DNA of 20,496 nucleotides from a virus. Within the stretch, counting starts at the first letter, position 1. Each line of letters begins with the position of its first letter. The notes beneath the pieces are model-generated. The model did no database searches and was not told where the DNA came from. It worked only from the letters and a program-made list of their open reading frames with translations. Location of the stretch: positions 1 through 20,496 of the IMG/VR virus record IMGVR_UViG_3300025816_001592, one strand, 5' to 3'. Shown piece by piece: positions 1-6,968 of the stretch. The position numbers were made by a program, and so were the translations under genes.

Positions 1-2
1 GG

Positions 3-28
3 TCAGGTAACTTGCTTGCCTGATTTTT
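3..28 (+). terminator. Rho-independent terminator of an upstream gene
   Basis: Bases 3-10 (tcaggtaa) pair with 16-23 (ttgcctga) to give an 8-bp stem with one G-U pair and a 5-base loop. Five T residues (24-28) follow directly. This is the standard intrinsic terminator layout. It would end a plus-strand transcript that begins left of the window. Confidence 0.65.
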
Positions 29-39
29 AATTTTATATT
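12..39 (+). promoter_or_regulatory. possible sigma70-type promoter for the first plus-strand operon
   Basis: TTGCTT at 12-17 and TATATT at 34-39 are separated by 16 bases, a reasonable -35/-10 pair ahead of the first gene at 92. The -35 box overlaps the terminator stem, so both may be used by the host polymerase at an operon boundary. The region is very AT-rich and chance matches are likely. Confidence 0.3.
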
Positions 40-44
40 AAAAA

Positions 45-57
45 AACCTATTAGGTT
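45..57. promoter_or_regulatory. 13-base palindrome downstream of the putative -10 box
   Basis: aaccta (45-50) and taggtt (52-57) form a perfect inverted repeat around one base. It lies just after the candidate -10 box, where a repressor operator or the start of the mRNA would be. There is no direct evidence of a binding protein. Confidence 0.25.
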
Positions 58-91
58 CCCTTGCTTGCTTTAACAATTTAGGAGAAATGTA

Positions 92-322
92 ATGACTCAA
101 TACATAGTAACGTTGCCGTTAGACGGCCAAGATCGAATACCATTGACTGTATTTGATAAAGGTTCTAAGAAATTACAGACAGCTGTGTTTGCTTCTGTAG
201 AAGAAGCAGCTCAAGTAGTTGCTGATGAACTAAATGAACAAGACGATCATTATAGAAAAGGCTTGCTACAGCCATCAGAAATGAATGACGTTACAGACTA
301 TAAAATCGAGGTGATGCAATGA
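92..322 (+). CDS. hypothetical protein, 76 aa
   Basis: Small soluble protein that I do not recognise. The start is supported by an AGGAGA ribosome binding site at 80-85. It has no signal peptide or membrane segment. The central part (about residues 35-50) is acidic and alanine-rich and looks helical. It is the first gene of the plus-strand block. Its stop overlaps the start of the next gene in ATGA form, which implies translational coupling. The position suggests an early phage gene, but nothing in the sequence gives a function. Confidence 0.75.
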   Translation: MTQYIVTLPLDGQDRIPLTVFDKGSKKLQTAVFASVEEAAQVVADELNEQDDHYRKGLLQPSEMNDVTDYKIEVMQ

Positions 323-489
323 ATTGGAACTATGAAGTTAATGACTATCTGCTAGTCAACAGAGATACTGAAGAAGTACAAGCTGTATCAGGTAACACTG
401 ATTTCTATGACGGTGAATACCAAGATAAAATACCTGATGCTGATTTCTATGTTGTACAAGTTGTTAAACGTATAGGTAAAAAACCGTGA
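319..489 (+). CDS. hypothetical protein, 56 aa
   Basis: A short gene fitted exactly between its neighbours. Its ATG overlaps the upstream stop (ATGA at 319-322), and its stop overlaps the GTG of the next gene (GTGA at 486-489). It begins MNWNYEVNDY and ends RIGKKP. It is acidic in the middle with several aromatic residues and ends in a basic patch. The double start/stop overlap is the main reason to call it. No family is recognised. Confidence 0.65.
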   Translation: MNWNYEVNDYLLVNRDTEEVQAVSGNTDFYDGEYQDKIPDADFYVVQVVKRIGKKP

Positions 490-806
490 AAGATAAAGAA
501 GTAACCAGAGAACAGTTAATAAAAGAATTGGGAGAACAAAAATACATGAGTATATTTAATCAAAAACACTATGAATTCTTTAAAGATCTTATAGATAACC
601 AAGAACTACAACTCGATGTAGATCAAATTGGTCAGCTTGTTAGAGCTTTTGAGCAAGATAATCCAGAATTTGATAGCAAAATATTGACTAAAGTTAAGCC
701 AAGTGTGCAACAAAAATCAAAACATTTGCATGTTGTTAAAGATAAAAAAATATCAAAAAAACGAGAAAAGTATCTTAATAATTGGGTAAAAAACCACATA
801 TCCTAG
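486..806 (+). CDS. hypothetical protein, 106 aa
   Basis: Charged, mostly helical-looking soluble protein with a strongly basic C-terminal third (residues about 68-103). That suggests nucleic-acid contact, but no motif confirms it. The GTG at 486 is chosen because it overlaps the preceding stop. An internal ATG at 546 has a GGGAG 11 bases upstream and could be the true start, giving a protein of 86 residues. The gene precedes another small unknown gene with a 9-base gap. No family is recognised. Confidence 0.65.
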   Translation: MKDKEVTREQLIKELGEQKYMSIFNQKHYEFFKDLIDNQELQLDVDQIGQLVRAFEQDNPEFDSKILTKVKPSVQQKSKHLHVVKDKKISKKREKYLNNWVKNHIS

Positions 807-815
807 GAGAACTAT

Positions 816-1229
816 ATGAGTAAGATTAAAAATTACTATTGGGATGAAATATGTGCTATGGCAGATGACATAGACAAAAGTGACAACGAATTACTAAAAG
901 AAGATGAAGAAAACTACTTAAACTTTGTGAGGTCAACAATGGAAACTATAGAAACTACAGAACCTATATTCACTACAGAAATCATAAGCCGACATGGTGA
1001 GCTAATATCCAATACAGCGTTTACTAGCGAACAAGAAGCTAACATGATTAAAGATATTATATTCAAAATAGATCCTACATCTATTGTAAATATCAGAAGT
1101 AAACATGTTAAAGCTGCAGCAGCTAAAGACATCTGTGATTATATAAACTCAGAAAATACAGAATACAATGTGCCTGAAAAGCAATTCAAGCCAAGTATCA
1201 TTAAGAAACTAAACCCATTTTCCAAGTAA
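816..1229 (+). CDS. hypothetical acidic protein, 137 aa
   Basis: Soluble, acidic protein with runs of Asp and Glu near residues 15-35 and a short basic end (about 127-137). An AGGAGA site lies 6-11 bases ahead of the ATG, so the start is well supported. No signal peptide, membrane span or catalytic motif is visible. It is followed after 10 bases by the MoxR-type ATPase and is probably cotranscribed with it. I do not recognise the family. Confidence 0.7.
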   Translation: MSKIKNYYWDEICAMADDIDKSDNELLKEDEENYLNFVRSTMETIETTEPIFTTEIISRHGELISNTAFTSEQEANMIKDIIFKIDPTSIVNIRSKHVKAAAAKDICDYINSENTEYNVPEKQFKPSIIKKLNPFSK

Positions 1230-1239
1230 GGAGAACTCA

Positions 1240-2313
1240 ATGTCAATTCCTAAACTACGCATTCCTGCATTAGTGCAAGAATTATCCATCAATGCCAGAG
1301 CTGGTATACCTACGTATATCTCAGGCCCTGCAGGTGTTGGTAAATCTCAACTAGCTCATCAGTTTGCTAAAGCTAACAATGATATGAAAGTATTCGAGTT
1401 ACGTGCAAACCTTTACGACCCGGTAGATGTCCGTGGTGGTTTAAAAGTTGTAGAGCAAGACGATGGTACATATCGTACTCGTTATGGTGTGCCAGAAGAT
1501 TTTCCACCGACCAACATGGTTGAGCCCTGTGTGTTGCTAATCGAAGAATTAGCTCAGGCATCTAAAGCTACTATGAATGCTTTGTTGCAGTTATTACTCG
1601 ATAGATCTGTCGGTGCATACAAGTTGCCGGTCAATACTATTATTATTGCAACCGGTAATCGCATCATCGACCGTGCAGGTTCTAATGAAATACCAACACC
1701 TGTACGTAATCGCTTAGCTCAGTATGAGTTAGTAGCTAATGCAGAAGACGTTGTCGATCATATGTTCAGAAACAATTACGATCCTAGAATCATTGCGTTC
1801 TTACGGTATCGTCCTAATTTGATCCAACATGACGACATGACTCAACAAGTCATACTGTCACCAAGAAGTTGGGAATTTGCTAACAAAAAGCTTCCTTATC
1901 TTACAAATGACACAATGATATCAAGTTTGGCATCTGTAATCGGCGAAGGCCCGGCTGGTGAGTTCGTTACTTATATTGAAATAGAAGACAAACTACCTAA
2001 ACTAGCTGACATACTTGCTGCACCTCGTGTTACAAAAGTACCAGCAGAAGGTCATGTACAATATGCTGTTACTGCAATGCTTCCATCTAAGACTGACGAA
2101 ACTACTTTTGATGCTATATCGACTTACATAAAACGATTTGCTCAAGAGTTTCAAGTAACTTATATGAAAGATGTAGTCAATGCTAAACCAGAAATCAAAG
2201 AACTACAGCTGTTTAAAGAATGGGCAGTTGAATTGTCAGCTGATATGTATTCAGCACCAACATTAACACCAACAATACCAGGAGATAATCATGGGACACG
2301 TACGTTTAACTGA
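1240..2313 (+). CDS. MoxR/CobS-like AAA+ ATPase
   Basis: A 357-residue AAA+ ATPase. Walker A is GPAGVGKS at 29-36, Walker B is VLLIEEL at 98-104, sensor 1 is IATGNR with N140, and a VRNR arginine motif lies at 155-158. The layout matches MoxR-type chaperone ATPases, which remodel partner proteins and usually work with a VWA-domain protein. Such a protein is encoded two genes downstream (3289-4458), so the pair probably acts together. AGGAGAA precedes the ATG. The end overlaps the next gene by 23 bases. The target in infected cells is unknown. It could also be called CobS-like, but the cobalamin role is not implied. Confidence 0.9.
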   Translation: MSIPKLRIPALVQELSINARAGIPTYISGPAGVGKSQLAHQFAKANNDMKVFELRANLYDPVDVRGGLKVVEQDDGTYRTRYGVPEDFPPTNMVEPCVLLIEELAQASKATMNALLQLLLDRSVGAYKLPVNTIIIATGNRIIDRAGSNEIPTPVRNRLAQYELVANAEDVVDHMFRNNYDPRIIAFLRYRPNLIQHDDMTQQVILSPRSWEFANKKLPYLTNDTMISSLASVIGEGPAGEFVTYIEIEDKLPKLADILAAPRVTKVPAEGHVQYAVTAMLPSKTDETTFDAISTYIKRFAQEFQVTYMKDVVNAKPEIKELQLFKEWAVELSADMYSAPTLTPTIPGDNHGTRTFN

Positions 2314-3286
2314 TACTAGAAAAAATAATATACGGGATAATGCCAAACAAGGTTTTTATGCTGCTAATAGTAAATACAGTGGTTTGTTAGATAACAAGCT
2401 CCCTCAGAATTGCGAAGATCTCTTAATAAATCATGCATATAATGACCCTAGACTTGTCAATCTAGCAAAAATTACATACTCCTTAAGAGATGAGCTAAAA
2501 GATATTATTGATTTTAGTTATTACAATCCTGAGGCACCAACACGTACTCTTTTCAAGAAATCGCGTGAAAGCGACTGCAGAAAACTAAACAATTCACTTT
2601 ATAGTCCTTTCATAGCCATGTGGCCTTTACAAAATGAAACAGATGATTATTACAAAGTAAAAGCCTTAAAAATATATACACCAAAATCTCATTTTTTCGG
2701 TGGTACATTAAGTAATGACCATTCTTTCAATGGTTTATCTATGGAAGAAGAAACTTTTCTTGATTCTTATTCAGATCATACTTTAGATGATTTGTTCAAT
2801 CACAACAATTTTACTAATCCAGAGTATCAACAAAAGATTAAACAAAATTTTACACATAATACGTCTGAAAATTTGTCTTTTGAAAGTGCTACAACTACAG
2901 ACATAAAATTAAATCGTCCAAGAACAATGCCAAAGTGTACAGCGCACCTTAATAGTTGGTCACATTTACCGTTGTTTTTAGACGACCCTCTTGTTTTTAC
3001 TATATTCCACAATTTTATAATTGGTCGACTTAAAATGAACCACGAATTTAAACTTCATTCTAGCGCTGTATCTGCTACTTTAGATGCTTGTTCTACTCTT
3101 AGACAACTTCTAAAAATTCAGCCTGCGTTTGAGCCTTTTATTGACCCAGAAGATTTAGCTAAATCTAATGCTAAACAAACTAAAGTAGTTAAAACTACTG
3201 AACAACTACAGCAAGAGCTGCAAGATAAAGGAATTGATAGTAGTGGATTAGCCCAAATTGCATTCAATAGTCAATTGGAGAATTAA
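2291..3286 (+). CDS. hypothetical protein between the MoxR ATPase and the VWA protein, 331 aa
   Basis: I do not recognise this protein. It is soluble and rich in Asn, Asp, Phe and His. It has no clear motif, and the C-terminal part (about 290-320) is Lys/Gln-rich and likely helical. Its ATG lies inside the 3' end of the ATPase gene, with AGGAG at 2280-2284 supporting the start. It ends two bases before the VWA gene. This tight placement inside a MoxR-VWA pair suggests it is a third component or a substrate of that machine (inference). Confidence 0.8.
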   Translation: MGHVRLTDTRKNNIRDNAKQGFYAANSKYSGLLDNKLPQNCEDLLINHAYNDPRLVNLAKITYSLRDELKDIIDFSYYNPEAPTRTLFKKSRESDCRKLNNSLYSPFIAMWPLQNETDDYYKVKALKIYTPKSHFFGGTLSNDHSFNGLSMEEETFLDSYSDHTLDDLFNHNNFTNPEYQQKIKQNFTHNTSENLSFESATTTDIKLNRPRTMPKCTAHLNSWSHLPLFLDDPLVFTIFHNFIIGRLKMNHEFKLHSSAVSATLDACSTLRQLLKIQPAFEPFIDPEDLAKSNAKQTKVVKTTEQLQQELQDKGIDSSGLAQIAFNSQLEN

Positions 3287-3288
3287 TT

Positions 3289-4458
3289 GTGACTAATAAA
3301 ACTAAAGAAGCTAGAAAACATAAAAAACTATTAGAATATGAACAAAATCTAGCAGAATCTAAACAAGCTATGTCTAATAGCAAATCGCATTTTATGCTGA
3401 AGCAACCGTTCTACGGTACTTTGTTATGTCAACTGCCTGCAGTTCCTGATATAGAAACAAAAACTATGTCAACTGATGGTAAAAAAATATTCTACAGCCC
3501 TTCGTTTGTTGTTAAAAAACTAAACACACAAACAACTCGAGGTGTAACGTTGCATGAGTTACTTCATGTAATATTTTGCCATACTATTCGCAGAAACCAT
3601 CGTGAACCCAAACGTTGGAACATAGCTTGCGACTATGCAATAAATCCTATTGTTGTTAAAGCAGGCTATGCGTTACCACGTGATGCTTTAATAGATGCTA
3701 AGTATTACGATTTATCTGCAGATGCTATATACAATTTACTACCTGAAGATCTATCTGGTATCAAAATGCCCAAGTGGGGCTTAGTTGATGATTCACCAGA
3801 TCAAGACTATGCCGCTACCGAAAACAAAATAACTGTTGCAGTCAACCAAGCAGCAGAAATCGCTTACCAAAAAGGTAACGTACCAGGTGAGATGACCGGT
3901 CTAATTAAAGAAATTAAAAAGCCTTTAGTTGACTGGCGCACTGTGTTGTATCCATTTGTTATGAATATAAATGACAACGATTACTCTTGGTCAAAACCTA
4001 ACCGTGCTTACATCTCCGAAGACGAATACTTTCCGTCATTACGAGACGAAGCTACCGGTTCACTTGCTGTTATTGTTGACACATCAGGCTCTTGTGTTGA
4101 TGCCTTTCCTCAGTTCTGGGGAGAAATTTGTGCACTGCATCAAGACACTAAACCAGAAAAAGTCGTTCTTATTCAATGTGACTACTCTATCCAAGGAGAG
4201 CCCATTGAGTATACTAGGGATGACGTAATGGCTAAAGTTGATATAGAAATGAAAGGCTATGGTGGTACATCATTTGTACCGCCGTTTGAACTTATCAATG
4301 AAAAGTATTCACAAGATATTGTAGCAGCTGTTTATCTAACAGACTTAGAAGGTGACTTTCCCGATGAACCTCATTACCCTGTATTGTGGGTATCTACTAA
4401 CAAAAACGAGGCCCCATGGGGTACTACTGTTTACATGAATCCAGAACTAAAGAGATAA
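3289..4458 (+). CDS. VWA-like protein with N-terminal HExxH metallopeptidase motif (DUF2201-like)
   Basis: A 389-residue protein with two parts. Residues about 35-200 carry HELLH at 89-93 inside HELLHVIFCHTIRR, a zinc-peptidase-like motif typical of the DUF2201 N-terminal domain. Residues about 255-385 form a VWA-like domain with a MIDAS-type D264-T-S-G-S268 and GGTS at 325-328. Proteins of this architecture are known partners of MoxR-type ATPases, and one is encoded just upstream. The start is a GTG with GGAG 9-12 bases upstream. Whether the HExxH site is an active peptidase cannot be told from sequence. The likely job is ATP-driven remodelling or processing of a phage or host complex. Confidence 0.87.
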   Translation: MTNKTKEARKHKKLLEYEQNLAESKQAMSNSKSHFMLKQPFYGTLLCQLPAVPDIETKTMSTDGKKIFYSPSFVVKKLNTQTTRGVTLHELLHVIFCHTIRRNHREPKRWNIACDYAINPIVVKAGYALPRDALIDAKYYDLSADAIYNLLPEDLSGIKMPKWGLVDDSPDQDYAATENKITVAVNQAAEIAYQKGNVPGEMTGLIKEIKKPLVDWRTVLYPFVMNINDNDYSWSKPNRAYISEDEYFPSLRDEATGSLAVIVDTSGSCVDAFPQFWGEICALHQDTKPEKVVLIQCDYSIQGEPIEYTRDDVMAKVDIEMKGYGGTSFVPPFELINEKYSQDIVAAVYLTDLEGDFPDEPHYPVLWVSTNKNEAPWGTTVYMNPELKR

Positions 4459-4461
4459 ATT

Positions 4462-4905
4462 ATGACAGATTTACAAACCAGACTAGACGAATGCAGTTAT
4501 ACTTACAGTTTATCAAGGCTAAAGAAAAAAGATTTAGCAAACCTACGTACTGCTTTCTTTGAATCTATACCTGACAATGAGCTCGGTGAGTATATAAACT
4601 TTGAAGATTTTCTAGAAGACTCAAAGTTTGCTACACAAGGTTTGCAGGTTATTAAAAATGCAATAGCCACTTCTTATCTGGACAACAACACTGAAATATC
4701 AGATACTCCATTTAACAACTGGCTAAAACAACTAGGTAGAATAATTGTAAACAACGTTACTCAGGCCCTAGATGAACAGTTACAAGAACTACTTGATCAA
4801 GCACATACAGATAGAACAGAAGAAGACTATCTTGCTGAAGTAGAAAAAGAAGACCACATCCAACGTTCTATAGATATAAACATGGAAAAGAATGGTCATC
4901 ATTAA
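4462..4905 (+). CDS. hypothetical acidic protein, 147 aa
   Basis: Acidic soluble protein, largely helical in appearance. Residues about 110-140 are very rich in Glu and Asp. It starts three bases after the VWA gene and ends 14 bases before the DNA polymerase, so it is part of the same transcript. No signal peptide, membrane segment or known motif is seen. The Shine-Dalgarno sequence is weak, consistent with coupling to the upstream gene. No function can be assigned. Confidence 0.75.
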   Translation: MTDLQTRLDECSYTYSLSRLKKKDLANLRTAFFESIPDNELGEYINFEDFLEDSKFATQGLQVIKNAIATSYLDNNTEISDTPFNNWLKQLGRIIVNNVTQALDEQLQELLDQAHTDRTEEDYLAEVEKEDHIQRSIDINMEKNGHH

Positions 4906-4919
4906 TTAAGAGGCGCGTC

Positions 4920-6764
4920 ATGTATGACAAACTTTATTTAGATTTCGAAACTTATTACGATGTGCAATGTTCATTGCGCAAACTAACAACAACAGAATAC
5001 GTGCACCATCCACTGTTTAAAGTATGGGGACTAGGTGTGCGTTTCGAAGATGAAGACTCCACTACCTGGTTATCAGAGTTAGAAGTTGTAGACTTTATTA
5101 ACGATGTAGACTGGGAGAACACTGCAGTCATATGTCACAACACATTATTTGACGCTTACATATTGACTCAATATTACAAAGTATACCCAGCATATTATTA
5201 CGATACTGCTGCTATGGCTCGTGCCAATCAACCAACTATGTCTGCTTCGCTTGCTAATGTATCAGAGCGTTTGTTTCCTAACGACGAGTCTATGCGCAAA
5301 GGCGAAGAACTTGCCAGCGCAAAAGGTATAGAAACTCTAGACCCTGAGCTCGATGAAACTATTGGCAACTATTGCATACAAGATGTTGACTTGACCTATG
5401 CTATTTTTAATAAATTAGTAACGGACTACCCCCGGGACGAGCTAGACATTATTGATCTTACAACACGTATGTTCGTAGAGCCTACGTTTGTAGTGAACAA
5501 ACAAAACCTAACACAGTACTTAGAAAGAATTAAAGCTGAAGCAGATGAAACAATTGCAGCTTGCGGTGTTGATAAAAAAATATTATCCAGTAACCAACAG
5601 TTTGCTGCGTACTTAGAGTCTATAGACATTACACCACCTACTAAAATCAGTCCGACCACTGGCAAAGAAATACCCGCGTTTGGTAAAAACGATGCAGGCT
5701 ACAAACAATTAGTGCAAATGTACCCAATACATCAGTCGTTATGGGACGCACGACTTGCTGTTAAATCTAGAATCGCAGAGACGCGGGCTCAAAGATTTTT
5801 AGATGCAATAAATCCTGAAGGAACTATCAGTGTACCGTTGCGTTATTATGCTGCACATACTGGTCGCTTTGGCGGTACCGATAAACTTAACATGCAGAAC
5901 ATGCCGCGTGGTAGCGAAATACGAAAAGCATTAGAAGCGCCCGATGGTATGCATGTTTACGTTGCTGACTTGAGTAACATCGAAGCAAGAATGCTTGCAT
6001 GGATTGCTGACCAAGATGATTTACTTGCACAGTTTGCTGCAGGTGATGATATCTATAGTAACTTTGCATCTGTTATTTATGACAAACCGGTAAACAAATA
6101 CGACAATCCGCAAGAACGTTTTGTTGGTAAGACTGCTATTTTAGGCCTAGGTTATGGCATGGGTTACAAAAAGTTTGCTGCAACTTTGCGCACAGGTTTC
6201 TCTGGACCACCCATGCCAATTACTGACGAAGAAGCACTAAAGATTGTAAACACTTATCGCAGCACTTACACCGGCATTACAAAGTTTTGGAAAATTGCAG
6301 ATTCATTTTTGCTTGCAATGTTGAACAAAAACTCTTGGGGTAACACTTTCAAGCCGCTTACTATTCAACAACGTGCAATACTTATGCCTAACGGTTTATC
6401 ATTAAAATACAATGACTTACAACTAAAAACAGAACAGATAGACGACTACATTCAAAAGAGCTATAGTTACTTAGGTCGAAACAAAAGAGAACATATTTAC
6501 GGGGGGAGACTTACAGAAAATATTGTTCAAGCTTTGGCTAGAATCGTAATTACAGATTCAATATTAAACATTTCAAATTATTTGAAAACTATAGGTGGTA
6601 AGGTAGTACTGACAGTTCACGACGAGATAGTAGTCATAGCTCCAGAAGAAAATGCTGATGCTATATTAAATAAACTTATCGACTACATGACTGTGCCCCC
6701 GACTTGGGCTCCTGACTTACCACTTGCCGCCGAAGGCGGATACGACAAAGGATATAGTAAATAG
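4920..6764 (+). CDS. DNA polymerase, family A, with 3'-5' exonuclease domain
   Basis: The replicative polymerase of the phage, 614 residues. The N-terminal proofreading domain shows Exo I DFET (8-11), Exo II HNTLFDAY (73-80) and Exo III YCIQD (151-155). The polymerase domain shows motif A around D350 (ADLSNIEARMLAW), motif B with K404 and Y412-G413 (KTAILGLGYG), and motif C HDE at 567-569. All catalytic positions are present. As in other phage enzymes there is no 5'-3' exonuclease domain. I see no CxxCxGxG zinc insert such as a DnaJ-type central domain. An AAGAGG lies 7-12 bases before the ATG. The gene ends one base into the CsrA-like gene. Confidence 0.96.
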   Translation: MYDKLYLDFETYYDVQCSLRKLTTTEYVHHPLFKVWGLGVRFEDEDSTTWLSELEVVDFINDVDWENTAVICHNTLFDAYILTQYYKVYPAYYYDTAAMARANQPTMSASLANVSERLFPNDESMRKGEELASAKGIETLDPELDETIGNYCIQDVDLTYAIFNKLVTDYPRDELDIIDLTTRMFVEPTFVVNKQNLTQYLERIKAEADETIAACGVDKKILSSNQQFAAYLESIDITPPTKISPTTGKEIPAFGKNDAGYKQLVQMYPIHQSLWDARLAVKSRIAETRAQRFLDAINPEGTISVPLRYYAAHTGRFGGTDKLNMQNMPRGSEIRKALEAPDGMHVYVADLSNIEARMLAWIADQDDLLAQFAAGDDIYSNFASVIYDKPVNKYDNPQERFVGKTAILGLGYGMGYKKFAATLRTGFSGPPMPITDEEALKIVNTYRSTYTGITKFWKIADSFLLAMLNKNSWGNTFKPLTIQQRAILMPNGLSLKYNDLQLKTEQIDDYIQKSYSYLGRNKREHIYGGRLTENIVQALARIVITDSILNISNYLKTIGGKVVLTVHDEIVVIAPEENADAILNKLIDYMTVPPTWAPDLPLAAEGGYDKGYSK

Positions 6765-6964
6765 TGAGTAAGCTCATTTTAACTCGTAAAGAATCTAGTA
6801 GTAACAAAGACTCTGTTTTGATCCATCAAGACGGTAATGTATTAGTAAAAATTAATGTAGCCAAAGTATCTGGCAAATCAGTAAAGTTAGCCTTCGAGTC
6901 TTTTGACAACATAGTGTCTATAGACCGGGAAGAACTATACGATAAAAAGTATTTATCGGAGTAA
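6764..6964 (+). CDS. csrA: CsrA/RsmA-like RNA-binding translational regulator
   Basis: A 66-residue protein that matches CsrA at both ends of its RNA-binding surface. The N-terminus is KLILTRK (LILTR in CsrA, with the RNA-contacting R). The C-terminal strand/helix is IDREELYDKK (HREEIY in CsrA, including the key Arg). Between them are the expected V.I.V..V.G..V.L beta strands, with a divergent loop at residues 43-50 that looks one residue longer. CsrA dimers bind GGA motifs in mRNA leaders and block or stabilise translation. The GTG start overlaps the polymerase stop by one base, with AAAGGA at 6747-6752. Phage genes or host mRNAs could be the target. CsrA in bacteria controls biofilm, motility and carbon storage. 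Confidence 0.82.
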   Translation: MSKLILTRKESSSNKDSVLIHQDGNVLVKINVAKVSGKSVKLAFESFDNIVSIDREELYDKKYLSE

Positions 6965-6968
6965 ACAT

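Noticed and set aside
4920-6764. DnaJ-type zinc insert in the DNA polymerase, as in some marine phages
   Set aside because: No CxxCxGxG repeats are found in the protein.
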